A stretch of 64,000 nt of DNA from Chitinophaga qingshengii (GCF_014529935.1 NZ_JACVFC010000001.1:2604001-2668000), one strand, 5' to 3'; shown: positions 53,068 to 62,262, counted from the first letter of the stretch. Notes: a model not told the origin generated them from the sequence alone. Program-made: numbers and translations.

Positions 53068-54669
53068 ATGCAAATGAGTAGCGTAAGGAACCCTGTTGCT
53101 GACTTACGGGAACTGGGCATAGAGAATGTGTCGAATGTATATTACCAACTTTCCCCGGAGAAACTGGTGGAACAAACATTAGCCAGAAATCAAGGCGTAC
53201 TGGCCGACACTGGAGCGCTCGCCGTTAACACGGGCAAATTCACAGGCAGATCTCCCAAAGACAAATTTATCGTAAAAGACGAACTTACTGCAGACACTGT
53301 CAACTGGAACGACTTCAACCTCCCTGTTTCTGCCGATGTATTCGATCGCCTGTACCAGAAAATTACTGCTTACTTTACCGGTAAAGACGTATGGGTACGT
53401 GACTGTTATGCCTGCGCCGATCAGGACTATCGTGTCAACATCAAAGTGGTGACTGAACTGCCCTGGTCCAGCCTGTTTGCCTACAATATGTTTCTTCGTC
53501 CTACAGAAGAGGAACTGGATTATATGCATACTGACTGGACAGTGATCCAGGCACCTGGTTTTCTTGCAGATCCTGCAGCAGACGGCACCCGCCAGGCTAA
53601 TTTCAGCATGGTGAACTTCTCCCGTAAAATGATCATCATCGGTGGCAGCGCCTATACCGGTGAAATCAAAAAAGGTATTTTCACTATTCTCAACTATGTA
53701 CTGCCGCACGACAAGCAGGTATTGAGCATGCACTGCTCCGCCAACCAGGGCGACGACGGCGATACCGCTGTTTTCTTCGGTCTGAGCGGTACCGGTAAAA
53801 CTACCCTCAGCGCAGATCCTGCCCGTAAACTGATTGGTGATGACGAACATGGCTGGACTTCCACCGGTGTGTTTAACTTTGAAGGTGGTTGTTATGCCAA
53901 ATGCATCGACCTGTCTGAAGAGAAAGAGCCGCAGATTTTCCGGGCCGTACGCCACGGCGCGTTGCTGGAGAACATTCAGTTCTACCCCGGCACCAATACC
54001 GTGAACTACACTGATTGTACCATTACGGAAAACACCCGGGTATCTTACCCGCTGTCTTATATTGACAATGCACTGGAACCTTCTATCGGAGGCATTCCTA
54101 AAAACATATTCTTCCTGACCTGCGATGCCTACGGCGTTTTACCTCCTATTTCCAGGCTGACGCCCGGTCAGGCCATGTACCAGTTCATTTCCGGTTATAC
54201 CGCCAAGGTAGCCGGTACGGAAGCAGGTATCACAGAGCCTAAATCTACCTTCAGCGCCTGCTTTGGAGCGCCTTTCATTCCGTTGCATCCGGCGCAGTAT
54301 GCCCAGATGCTGGGTGAAAAAATGCGCCGGCACCAGGTGAATGTATGGCTGATCAATACCGGCTGGACAGGTGGCGCCTATGGCACCGGTAACCGTATTA
54401 AACTGTCTTATACCCGTGCGATGATTGCAGCTGCGCTGAATGGTCAGCTCAACAATGCCACTTTCCGCCCTCACCCGGTATTTGGCGTAGCTATGCCGGA
54501 TGCCTGCCCTGGTGTTCCCGGCGAAATCCTGGACCCGCGCAATACCTGGAGCGACAAAGCAGCTTACGACGAAAAAGCAAAAGACCTGGCTGGCCAGTTC
54601 ATCCGCAACTTCGAAAAATACGCTGCCGCCGCAGACGCTGAAATACTTGCTGCTGCTCCGAAAATCTGA
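53068..54669 (+). CDS. pckA: Phosphoenolpyruvate carboxykinase (ATP)
   Basis: A 533-residue ATP-type PEP carboxykinase, the first step of gluconeogenesis from oxaloacetate. The P-loop GLSGTGKTTLSADP, the metal and phosphate motif LIGDDEHGW, and the active-site region FTGRSPKDKFIVKD are all intact, as is the terminal NTGWTGGAYGTGNRI. Length is normal. The start is the ATG at 53068; an ATG at 53074 is an alternative. The upstream TTG at 53059 is not needed. Single gene with its own promoter; it is followed by the folD gene across repeat element I. Confidence 0.97.
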   Translation: MQMSSVRNPVADLRELGIENVSNVYYQLSPEKLVEQTLARNQGVLADTGALAVNTGKFTGRSPKDKFIVKDELTADTVNWNDFNLPVSADVFDRLYQKITAYFTGKDVWVRDCYACADQDYRVNIKVVTELPWSSLFAYNMFLRPTEEELDYMHTDWTVIQAPGFLADPAADGTRQANFSMVNFSRKMIIIGGSAYTGEIKKGIFTILNYVLPHDKQVLSMHCSANQGDDGDTAVFFGLSGTGKTTLSADPARKLIGDDEHGWTSTGVFNFEGGCYAKCIDLSEEKEPQIFRAVRHGALLENIQFYPGTNTVNYTDCTITENTRVSYPLSYIDNALEPSIGGIPKNIFFLTCDAYGVLPPISRLTPGQAMYQFISGYTAKVAGTEAGITEPKSTFSACFGAPFIPLHPAQYAQMLGEKMRRHQVNVWLINTGWTGGAYGTGNRIKLSYTRAMIAAALNGQLNNATFRPHPVFGVAMPDACPGVPGEILDPRNTWSDKAAYDEKAKDLAGQFIRNFEKYAAAADAEILAAAPKI

Positions 54670-54840
54670 TATTCCTTTTTGTGATCGAAAATCTTTCCCT
54701 GCTGCCTGCCTGCCTGCGGGCGGCAGGGTGATTTATATGCAAGTTTTGCCTTATAATTTCCACTATCGCGCATTCTGACGGGCGCAATGCCCGGGCAAAA
54801 CAAGCGTTCACGCACGTCGCTTGTTTTGCCGAATGCCTGA

Positions 54841-54951
54841 AATCAATTACGAATTACGAATGAAGGGCTTTTCTATGGAGAGGTTAATAAGAAATCTTCC
54901 CATAAGAAGGCCCTTCATTCGTAATTCGTAACTCGTAATTCGTAATTGATT
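54841..54951. repeat. Period-7 inverted repeat (element I)
   Basis: The left arm has AATTACG, AATTACG, AATGAAGG; the right arm has CGTAATT, CGTAACT, CGTAATT, CGTAATT (54918-54951). An inner stem GAAGGGC/GCCCTTC lies inside. It ends 3 bases before the folD promoter box. Confidence 0.85.
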
Positions 54952-54953
54952 TG

Positions 54954-54961
54954 TACCTTTG
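54954..54961 (+). promoter_or_regulatory. -7 promoter box directly before folD
   Basis: TACCTTTG fits TAnnTTTG and ends 3 bases before the folD ATG at 54965, so folD may be translated from a leaderless RNA. Confidence 0.62.
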
Positions 54962-54964
54962 CAC

Positions 54965-55852
54965 ATGCAAATTTTAGACGGTAAACTAGTTTCTGAGGCT
55001 ATTAAAGCCCAATTAGCCGCTCAGGTGGCTGAATTAAAGGCTGCTGGTAAAAAAGTACCTCATCTCGCGGCTATCCTCGTTGGCAACAATCCCGCCAGCG
55101 AAACCTACGTAGCTTCCAAGGTAAAATCCTGCGCAGAATGTGGCTACAACTCCACCCTGCTCCGTTTCGACGAACAGATTTCCGAAAAACACCTGCTGGA
55201 CCAGATCATCCTGCTGAATGAAAACGCAGATGTTGACGGTATCCTGGTACAGCTGCCTTTACCCAAACACATCAACGAAGAGCTGGTGATCAACACCATC
55301 GATCCCAGCAAAGACGTAGACGGCTTCCATCCGATGAACGTAGGTAAAATGGTAAGCGGTTTACCGGCCTTTATCCCCGCTACTCCGTATGGCATCATGC
55401 TGATGCTGGAACACTATAATATTCCTACCGCCGGCAAACACGCCGTGGTAATTGGCCGCAGCCACATCGTAGGTACGCCGATCAGCCTCCTGCTGAGCCG
55501 TAATACCAACCCTGGCAACTGTACCGTTACCCTCACCCACTCCCGCACACAAAACCTGGCAGAAATTTGCCGTCAGGCCGATATCATTATCGCGGCCATC
55601 GGTAAACCGGACTTTGTGACCGCCGATATGGTGAAAGAAGGCGCCGTAGTAGTGGACGTAGGTATCAACCGGGTAGCAGACGCATCCAAAAAGAGCGGTT
55701 TCCGCCTCAAAGGAGACGTTAAATTTGATGAAGTGGCGCCTAAATGCAGCTACATCACGCCTGTACCGGGCGGTGTAGGTCCCATGACCATCGCAGCACT
55801 GCTGAAAAACACCTATCACGCCAACATCGGCCTGAAAGGAAGTATGAATTAA
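54965..55852 (+). CDS. folD: Methylenetetrahydrofolate dehydrogenase/cyclohydrolase FolD
   Basis: A 295-residue bifunctional enzyme of one-carbon metabolism making 10-formyl-tetrahydrofolate from 5,10-methylene-tetrahydrofolate. The active-site segment [16 protein letters not shown] holds the catalytic Lys, and the NADP part has [20 protein letters not shown]-terminal [19 protein letters not shown] is the family end. The ATG at 54965 (MQILDGKL) is chosen. queE starts 35 bases after the stop on the same strand, so the two are likely cotranscribed. Confidence 0.96.
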   Translation: MQILDGKLVSEAIKAQLAAQVAELKAAGKKVPHLAAILVGNNPASETYVASKVKSCAECGYNSTLLRFDEQISEKHLLDQIILLNENADVDGILVQLPLPKHINEELVINTIDPSKDVDGFHPMNVGKMVSGLPAFIPATPYGIMLMLEHYNIPTAGKHAVVIGRSHIVGTPISLLLSRNTNPGNCTVTLTHSRTQNLAEICRQADIIIAAIGKPDFVTADMVKEGAVVVDVGINRVADASKKSGFRLKGDVKFDEVAPKCSYITPVPGGVGPMTIAALLKNTYHANIGLKGSMN

Positions 55853-55887
55853 AAGTTGCGGTAAATACCGAACTTTGTGCCGTTAAT

Positions 55888-56514
55888 ATGTCAATAATTA
55901 CAACAAATACAAGGACCAGCACCCTGCCGGTGATGGAAAGCTTCTACACCCTTCAGGGAGAAGGCTTTTATCAGGGCAAAGCAGCCTATTTTATCAGGTT
56001 GGGAGGATGTGACGTAGGTTGCCATTGGTGCGACGTTAAAGAGAGCTGGGATGCCTCCAAACATCCTCAGCGTGAGATTGCGGATATTGTGGAAGAGGCC
56101 GCTGCCCAGCCGGGCCGCCTGGCCGTTATCACCGGCGGCGAACCGCTGATGCATAACCTCAACGCACTCACCCAGGCCCTGCATAAAAAAGGATTCCGTA
56201 CCCATATGGAAACATCCGGCTCCTCTCCGCTGAGCGGCAGCTGGGACTGGATCACCCTGTCGCCCAAAAAATTCAAAGCTCCCCTGCCGGAAATCTGTAA
56301 AGTAGCCAGCGAACTGAAAGTGGTTATCTTCAACAAATCCGACTTCGCCTGGGCAGAAAAATATGCCGCCCTGGTGAATAAACAGTGTAAGCTATACCTG
56401 GCGCCGGAATGGGACCGCAGCGCAGAAATGACGCCGCTGATCATCGACTATATCAAAGAACATCCGGAATGGAGCCTGTCTCTGCAAATACACAAGTACA
56501 TCAACGTACCATAA
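55888..56514 (+). CDS. queE: 7-carboxy-7-deazaguanine synthase QueE
   Basis: A 208-residue radical SAM enzyme that makes 7-carboxy-7-deazaguanine, an early step to preQ0 and queuosine. The cluster motif is CxxxCxxC in GGCDVGCHWCDVKESWD, and the start FYTLQGEGFYQGKAAYFIRL is the QueE signature; VITGGEPLMHNL and HMETSGSSPL follow. The frame is open far upstream through folD, but the ATG at 55888 (MSIITTNT) precedes the first conserved residues. Tgt, the last transferase of the route, is encoded at 40827. It ends with a terminator. Confidence 0.94.
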   Translation: MSIITTNTRTSTLPVMESFYTLQGEGFYQGKAAYFIRLGGCDVGCHWCDVKESWDASKHPQREIADIVEEAAAQPGRLAVITGGEPLMHNLNALTQALHKKGFRTHMETSGSSPLSGSWDWITLSPKKFKAPLPEICKVASELKVVIFNKSDFAWAEKYAALVNKQCKLYLAPEWDRSAEMTPLIIDYIKEHPEWSLSLQIHKYINVP

Positions 56515-56526
56515 CCGGATAACGAT

Positions 56527-56573
56527 AAAAACAAAGAAGCCGTTGCAATGAAAGCAACGGCTTCTTCGTTTTA
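56527..56573 (+). terminator. Rho-independent terminator after queE
   Basis: AAGAAGCCGTTGC faces GCAACGGCTTCTT, then CGTTTT; A-rich on the left, 12 bases beyond the stop. Confidence 0.82.
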
Positions 56574-56608
56574 TCTTCTATCTTCGTCACACAACCCAGA
56601 TAAACCTT

Positions 56609-58498
56609 ATGAAACGTGCGCTGTTATTATCCGCCTGTTTATGGTACTGCTGCCTGCAAACACAGGCCCAGACAGTCACCTATGAAACGGCCCCTAAAAA
56701 AGCGAAAGCCTATTTCGACGAGGCAGTAGATGCTGTCCGTATGTACAAAAGTAAAGAAGCCATCGCCCTGTTGCAAAACGCCGTCAAAATAGCCCCCAAC
56801 TTTACCGACGCTTACGGACAGATGGGCCTTTGTTACATGGACCTGAAAGATTATGCGGCCGCGAAAGAAAACTTCACCAAACTGAAACAACTGGATAGCA
56901 GCGGCATGAAACCTGTTCTGGTAGCTTATTCCCGCTCACTGGCCGGCACCGGGGATTTTCAAGGCGCGCTGCAGGTGATCAATCAATACATGGCGACCAG
57001 CAAAGTATTGAATAAAAACGCCGAAAGACTGAGAGACAACTATGAATTCGCTGTCAGTCAACACCACCAGGTACCTTTTCATCCCGAAAACCTGGGCGAT
57101 CACATCAACAGTAAAGATCCGGAGTATTTTCCTTCCCTCACCATTGATGGTAAAACACTGATCTATACCCGGCGCGTAAATGGCCGCAATGAAGATTTTT
57201 ACATCTCCCAACGCGATAGCAGTGGCTGGAACCCCGCACAAAATATGGGGGAACCGGTGAACAGCGCTTTCAACGAAGGCGCACAAAATATCTCACAGGA
57301 CGGTACCCTGCTCGTTTTCACCGGCTGTGAATTCCCCGAAGGCAAAGGCAGCTGTGATATCTACTACGCTGAAAAAACAGCCAATGGATGGACGCCGCCG
57401 CAGAATATCGGCGCACCGATCAATACACGGGACTGGGAATCACAACCCTGCCTGTCGGCCGATAAACAGACACTCTACTTCGCCCGCGAAACTTCCGATG
57501 CCGGCGCCGATATATTCATGAGCCGCCGCCTGGAAAACGGCCGCTGGAGCGTACCGGAGCGCTTAGGTCCCAATATCAACACCCGGGGCAGGGAAACGAC
57601 GCCTTTCATCCATGCGGATGGACAAACGCTGTACTTCGCTTCCAACGGGCATCCTGGTTACGGTGGGCTGGACATATTCTACTCCCGGCGCCAGCCGGAC
57701 GGTAGCTGGGGACCCGCTACCAACCTGGGTTATCCTATCAACACCATCGATGAAGACGCCTCGCTGGTAGTTGAAGCCAACGGTAAAACCGCCTATTTCG
57801 CTTCTGACCGCTCCGATACCCGCGGCGCACTGGACATCTACCAATTTGAACTGTATCCGGAAGCCCGCCCCCTGCAAACACTTTACGTAAAAGGTTTTGT
57901 ATACGACACCACCACCCACAAAAGACTCACCGCGCATATTGATGTGATAGACCTGCAAGGCGGTTACCCGATAGCCGCTGTAAAAACAGACGACAACGGG
58001 AACTTCCTGGCGCCGCTGCCGGTTGGAAAAGACTATGCTTTCCATGTGGATAAAAAAGGATACCTGTTTTACTCTGATAACTTCTCCCTGAAAGATCATC
58101 ATCCGGGAATACCATTCGAGAAAAACATCCCGCTGCAACCACTGGCCGTTAATGCCAGCATCATCCTGCATAATATCTTCTTCAACAGTAATCAGTATAA
58201 CCTGGAACCAGCGTCGGTGACAGAGCTGGATAAACTGGTGAAATTATTACAGGACAACCCTGCTATTAAAATTGAAATTGCCGGTCATACAGATGATGTA
58301 GGCGCTGATAAAGACAATATGGTCTTATCCACCAACAGGGCCAAAGCTGTCGTGAAATACCTGACAGATAAAGGTATCAGCGTTAATCGCCTGACGTTTA
58401 AAGGATATGGGGAAACACAGCCGATTGCGCCGAATAATACGGAGGAAGGACGTGCGGCCAACAGGAGAACGGTGTTCCGTGTGATAAGCATCGAATAG
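56609..58498 (+). CDS. OmpA-family protein with TPR, beta-propeller and regulatory domains (PorE-like)
   Basis: A 629-residue exported protein with four parts. After a signal peptide (1-20, ending TQAQ) come TPR repeats (about 30-150: AIALLQNAVKIAPNFTDAYG), a WD40-like PD40 propeller (about 155-415: YFPSLTIDGKTLIYTRRVNG, FNEGAQNISQDGTLLVFTGC), a CarboxypepD_reg domain (about 425-510) and an OmpA C-terminal domain (about 515-629: IEIAGHTDDVGADKDNMVLS, RLTFKGYGETQPIAPNN). The OmpA end binds peptidoglycan. This order is that of PorE of the T9SS and of related proteins in gliding species. Several paralogues usually exist per genome, so PorE-like is as far as I go. Confidence 0.9.
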   Translation: MKRALLLSACLWYCCLQTQAQTVTYETAPKKAKAYFDEAVDAVRMYKSKEAIALLQNAVKIAPNFTDAYGQMGLCYMDLKDYAAAKENFTKLKQLDSSGMKPVLVAYSRSLAGTGDFQGALQVINQYMATSKVLNKNAERLRDNYEFAVSQHHQVPFHPENLGDHINSKDPEYFPSLTIDGKTLIYTRRVNGRNEDFYISQRDSSGWNPAQNMGEPVNSAFNEGAQNISQDGTLLVFTGCEFPEGKGSCDIYYAEKTANGWTPPQNIGAPINTRDWESQPCLSADKQTLYFARETSDAGADIFMSRRLENGRWSVPERLGPNINTRGRETTPFIHADGQTLYFASNGHPGYGGLDIFYSRRQPDGSWGPATNLGYPINTIDEDASLVVEANGKTAYFASDRSDTRGALDIYQFELYPEARPLQTLYVKGFVYDTTTHKRLTAHIDVIDLQGGYPIAAVKTDDNGNFLAPLPVGKDYAFHVDKKGYLFYSDNFSLKDHHPGIPFEKNIPLQPLAVNASIILHNIFFNSNQYNLEPASVTELDKLVKLLQDNPAIKIEIAGHTDDVGADKDNMVLSTNRAKAVVKYLTDKGISVNRLTFKGYGETQPIAPNNTEEGRAANRRTVFRVISIE

Positions 58499-58500
58499 TT

Positions 58501-58644
58501 TCTCGCAAAGGCGCAAAGCAGCAAAGAGCGCAAAGGTTATTTGAGCGAATATTAAGAAAGCAAAGGAGCGAAGATCAACAGCTAATCTTCGCTCCTTTGC
58601 TTATATCATCTTTGCGCTCTTTGCTGCTTTGCGCCTTTGCGAGA
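58501..58644. repeat. Nested inverted repeat, GCAAAG dialect (element E)
   Basis: The outer arms match those of element D: the first 30 or so bases are identical. The inner stem has AAAGGAGCGAAGAT facing ATCTTCGCTCCTTT. The element starts 2 bases after the OmpA gene stop and ends 7 bases before the stop of the convergent phosphatase gene, so it fills the gap exactly. It could end both transcripts. Confidence 0.9.
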
Positions 58645-58651
58645 AAGAATA

Positions 58652-59461
58652 CTAGTAGTTACGCAGCTGTGCCTTCATCACGCTATCTTTCTGTTGTGGC
58701 GTGAGTTTATATTGATAATTATACAGCGCCCCTTCCCAGTCGCCATACATCGGATTCGGCAACACGATGTACTTGCTACCGAAGCTGGGTGCGGCTTGCA
58801 GGGCAGCGGCATTTCTTTCCGTCATTGGCTTTTTATCGAAATCAGCTGCAAAATCGCTCAGGTTATCACCAAAGAGCAATACAATTTCATACTGCTGTAA
58901 CACTTGCCGGCGGCGGGGTTCCTTGCCTGAACCGGCCGTCTTCAGCAACAGGTGCTGATCGTCTGCATCAGGAAAGCCATAATGCTGCAGGTTCTTCAGC
59001 GTAGCAGCTCTTTCCGCTTCCAGCCGGTTGGTGATGTAGAATACTTTCACCCCCTTGGCCGCAGCGTATTTAAAGAAGTTAGGAGCACCGGGAACCGTAT
59101 CAGCGATGGCTTTAGCAGTCCATTCGATCCAGCTTTTTTCATCGTAGCTTTTACCGTTCAGCGCCTGGTGTACGGAGTAGGGGCTGTTATCGAGTACTGT
59201 TTCGTCGATATCCGTTACCACGGCGAGTGGTTGATGATGGGGTTGTGCCAGGATCTGGTCCAGCCGCCAGGCAGCCAGCTGATAGGCTTGCAGGCACAGG
59301 GCTTTGTATTCGCCGGAGCGTTGTTGCCACAACGCGGCCCAGGCAGGGCCATAGGGCGTGAGTGGTGTAGCCGGGACAGCCGGTGATTGTTGCGCCACCG
59401 GCGTTGTTGTTTTACAGGCCAGCATTCCCAATAGCAACACGCCTGTCCATAACCTTTTCAT
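58652..59461 (-). CDS. Lipoprotein e(P4)-family acid phosphatase / 5'-nucleotidase
   Basis: A 269-residue class C acid phosphatase of the HAD fold. It starts with a lipoprotein signal (MKRLWTGVLLLGMLACKT, lipobox GMLAC). The catalytic motif is VVTDIDETVLDNSPYSVHQA (DxDET), with the later motifs VFYITNRLEAERAATLKNLQ and LLFGDNLSDFAADF. Family members split nucleotide monophosphates, including NMN, at the outer membrane or periplasm. The start is one of three consecutive ATGs at 59467-59459; the box TATTTTTG at 59496-59489 excludes the farther start at 59491. Confidence 0.93.
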   Translation of the reverse strand: MKRLWTGVLLLGMLACKTTTPVAQQSPAVPATPLTPYGPAWAALWQQRSGEYKALCLQAYQLAAWRLDQILAQPHHQPLAVVTDIDETVLDNSPYSVHQALNGKSYDEKSWIEWTAKAIADTVPGAPNFFKYAAAKGVKVFYITNRLEAERAATLKNLQHYGFPDADDQHLLLKTAGSGKEPRRRQVLQQYEIVLLFGDNLSDFAADFDKKPMTERNAAALQAAPSFGSKYIVLPNPMYGDWEGALYNYQYKLTPQQKDSVMKAQLRNY

Positions 59462-59488
59462 CATCATAAAAAATACTGTTGTTGGCTG

Positions 59489-59496
59489 CAAAAATA
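59489..59496 (-). promoter_or_regulatory. -7 promoter box for the acid phosphatase gene
   Basis: TATTTTTG on the minus strand fits TAnnTTTG; it lies 21 bases before the first ATG of the run at 59467. Confidence 0.6.
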
Positions 59497-59556
59497 ATCG
59501 GTTCTGTCAACATACGTGCTGCCCGGAAAATCGTAATTTCAGTGAAATTGTTTGTT

Positions 59557-60657
59557 ATGTCCCAGGAGTTGCTATACCAGATAGCCTTAACACGTATTCC
59601 CCTTATTGGCGATGTGATTATCCGGAAGTTGCTGGACACCTTTGGTACGGCCAGCGCTATTTTCAGGGCACGACAGCGTGAGCTGGAAAACATTGAAACG
59701 GTGGGTAGTGTAAGAGCCAATGCTATCCGGCGTTTCCGCGATTTTGCGCAGGCGGAAAAAGAGATATCGTTTATAGAGAAGTATCACATCAGGCCATTGT
59801 TTTGTACAGATACCGATTATCCGCAGCGGCTGCATCATTGTTACGACGGTCCGTCTTTATTATATTATAAAGGCAGCGCTTCCCTGAATGCCGCGCGGAT
59901 GGTGAGTATAGTCGGTACGCGGCGGCCCTCGGCCTATGGGCGGCGTATGTGCCGGCAGCTCACCAGGGAGCTGGCAGCTGCGCAGGTAACGGTGGTGAGC
60001 GGCCTGGCCTATGGTATCGATATACTGGCGCATGAAACAGCTTTGGAGGCAGGAACACCAACTATTGGCGTGCTTGCGCATGGGCTGGACCGTATCTACC
60101 CGGCAGCGCATAAAACCACGGCAGTAGCGATGATGGCCCAGGGCGGGCTGTTGACCGACTTTATGAGCGGGCATTTACCGGACCGGCAGAACTTCCCTAA
60201 GCGCAACCGTATCGTGGCTGGTATTTGTGATGCGACCGTTGTCATAGAAAGCGGGATACAGGGCGGTTCCCTTATTACCGCTGACCTGGCTGGTGGCTAT
60301 AACCGCGATGTGTTCTGTATTCCGGGGCGGGCAGATGATCCGCAGGCAGCAGGTTGTAATCATCTTATAAAAAACAATAAAGCGATGCTGATTAGCGGAG
60401 CAGCAGACATCATACAGATGATGGGTTGGGAAACGCAAGCCAAACCGGCTGTTATCCAGCAGGAATTGTTTTTACAATTATCAGACAATGAACAGAAACT
60501 GATGCCTTTGTTCCGTGAAAAGTCGCCACGGCACCTCGAAGAGTTGTATCTGTTGACCGGACTTACCGGTAGCCAGGTAGCGGAGGCGGTGTTTAACCTG
60601 GAGATGCGTAGTGTGCTCAAAAGCTTACCAGGACAGCGTTACGAGCTGATAAGATAA
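59557..60657 (+). CDS. dprA: DNA-processing protein DprA (Smf)
   Basis: A 366-residue DprA, which loads RecA on incoming single-stranded DNA in natural transformation. Residues 1-70 form an N-terminal helix-hairpin-helix or SAM-like part. The Rossmann core begins MVSIVGTRRPSAYGRRMCRQ, continues VVSGLAYGIDILAHETALEA and FPKRNRIVAGICDATVVIES, and ends GCNHLIKNNKAMLIS. A short winged-helix C-terminal domain (about 300-366) follows. The ATG at 59557 (MSQELLYQIALTRI) is chosen. Widespread in bacteria that may not be competent, so competence is not implied. Confidence 0.95.
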   Translation: MSQELLYQIALTRIPLIGDVIIRKLLDTFGTASAIFRARQRELENIETVGSVRANAIRRFRDFAQAEKEISFIEKYHIRPLFCTDTDYPQRLHHCYDGPSLLYYKGSASLNAARMVSIVGTRRPSAYGRRMCRQLTRELAAAQVTVVSGLAYGIDILAHETALEAGTPTIGVLAHGLDRIYPAAHKTTAVAMMAQGGLLTDFMSGHLPDRQNFPKRNRIVAGICDATVVIESGIQGGSLITADLAGGYNRDVFCIPGRADDPQAAGCNHLIKNNKAMLISGAADIIQMMGWETQAKPAVIQQELFLQLSDNEQKLMPLFREKSPRHLEELYLLTGLTGSQVAEAVFNLEMRSVLKSLPGQRYELIR

Positions 60658-60744
60658 ACAGGTGATGCGTGTTAATAACGTAATATTAACAGACAATCGG
60701 GGTATGGCAGGTGGCGAATATTTTATTTATTGGCAAAATAGAGC

Positions 60745-60752
60745 TACATTTG
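60745..60752 (+). promoter_or_regulatory. -7 promoter box for guaB
   Basis: TACATTTG fits TAnnTTTG; it lies 37 bases before the guaB ATG. No TTTG at -33. Confidence 0.6.
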
Positions 60753-60789
60753 CGTGCAATTATTTTTATAACTGATTAATAATTGCATC

Positions 60790-62262
60790 ATGCCTGCGGG
60801 AAAATCTAAACCCAAATTTGTAGCTGACGGCCTTACCTTTGACGACGTGCTCCTCGTGCCGGCCTACAGTGAAGTACTGCCTAAAGAAGTAAATCTCTCC
60901 ACGCAACTCACCAAGAACTTACGCCTGAACATACCGATGGTATCAGCGGCGATGGATACTGTGACAGAAGCCAACCTGGCTATCGCGCTGGCGAGAGAGG
61001 GGGGTATAGGTATTCTCCACAAAAACATGAGCATCGAAAGACAAGCCGAGATGGTGAGAAGAGTGAAGCGTAGCGAAAGTGGTCTGATTATGGACCCCGT
61101 TACCCTGAAAGCTGATGCCACCATCGGCCAGGCGCTGAAGCTCATGAAAGAAAACGGCATTGGTGGTATTCCCATTATCGATGACAACAACAAGCTGGTA
61201 GGTATTCTCACGAACAGGGACCTGCGTTTTGAGAAAAACAAAAAACGCCTCGTTTCTGAAGTAATGACCAGCGAGAAACTCATCACTGCACCGGAAGGTA
61301 CCGACCTGAAAAAGGCAGAAAAGATCCTTCAGCAATATAAAATTGAAAAGCTGCCGGTTGTTAATAAACAAGGTAAACTGGTAGGGTTGATCACTTATCG
61401 TGACATCCTGCAGTTGACCAGCTATCCCAACGCTGTAAAAGATGAATTCGGCCGTTTGCTGGTAGGTGCTGCACTGGGTATTACCCCTGATGTACTGGAC
61501 CGCGCACAAGCCCTCATCAATGTAGGGGTGGATGTAGTTTGTCTGGATAGCTCCCACGGTCACTCCATAGCGGTGATCAACACACTCAAAAAATTAAAGA
61601 AAGCATTTCCCAAACTGCAGGTGATTGCCGGTAACGTAGCTACCGCAGAAGGTGCGCTGGCACTGGCACAAGCAGGAGCTGACGCCGTAAAGGTAGGTGT
61701 AGGCCCCGGTTCCATCTGTACTACCCGTATCGTAACCGGCGCTGGTTTCCCGCAGCTGTCCGCTGTTCTGGAGGCTGCTGAAGCATTGAAGAAACTGGGT
61801 ATCCCGGTAATTGCCGATGGCGGTATCCGTTATACCGGCGATATGGTAAAAGCCATCGCCGCCGGCGCTTCCTGTATCATGGCTGGTTCTATCTTTGCCG
61901 GTGTGGAAGAAAGCCCCGGAGAAACGATCATCTACGAAGGCCGTAAATTCAAATCCTACCGTGGTATGGGCTCTATCGAGGCCATGCAGGAAGGCAGCAA
62001 GGACCGTTACTTCCAGGAAGACGACGATATCAAAAAACTGGTTCCGGAAGGCATCGTAGGCCGCGTACCTTACAAAGGTTACCTGTCTGAGGTGATTCAA
62101 CAGTTCGTTGGTGGTTTACGCGCCGGTATGGGCCTCACTGGTTCCAAAGACGTGAAAGCCCTGCAAGGTGCGCAGTTTGTGAAAATCACTGCTGCTACTG
62201 TAAAGGAAAACCACCCGCATGATGTGGTAATCACTAAGGAAGCACCGAACTATAGCCGATAA
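60790..62262 (+). CDS. guaB: Inosine-5'-monophosphate dehydrogenase
   Basis: A 490-residue IMP dehydrogenase, the first step to GMP. The TIM barrel begins [20 protein letters not shown]. It is interrupted by two CBS domains (about residues 95-205: [40 protein letters not shown]). The catalytic Cys loop is [15 protein letters not shown], and the flap region has [16 protein letters not shown]. All active-site residues are present. Single gene with its own promoter box and terminator. Confidence 0.97.
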   Translation: MPAGKSKPKFVADGLTFDDVLLVPAYSEVLPKEVNLSTQLTKNLRLNIPMVSAAMDTVTEANLAIALAREGGIGILHKNMSIERQAEMVRRVKRSESGLIMDPVTLKADATIGQALKLMKENGIGGIPIIDDNNKLVGILTNRDLRFEKNKKRLVSEVMTSEKLITAPEGTDLKKAEKILQQYKIEKLPVVNKQGKLVGLITYRDILQLTSYPNAVKDEFGRLLVGAALGITPDVLDRAQALINVGVDVVCLDSSHGHSIAVINTLKKLKKAFPKLQVIAGNVATAEGALALAQAGADAVKVGVGPGSICTTRIVTGAGFPQLSAVLEAAEALKKLGIPVIADGGIRYTGDMVKAIAAGASCIMAGSIFAGVEESPGETIIYEGRKFKSYRGMGSIEAMQEGSKDRYFQEDDDIKKLVPEGIVGRVPYKGYLSEVIQQFVGGLRAGMGLTGSKDVKALQGAQFVKITAATVKENHPHDVVITKEAPNYSR

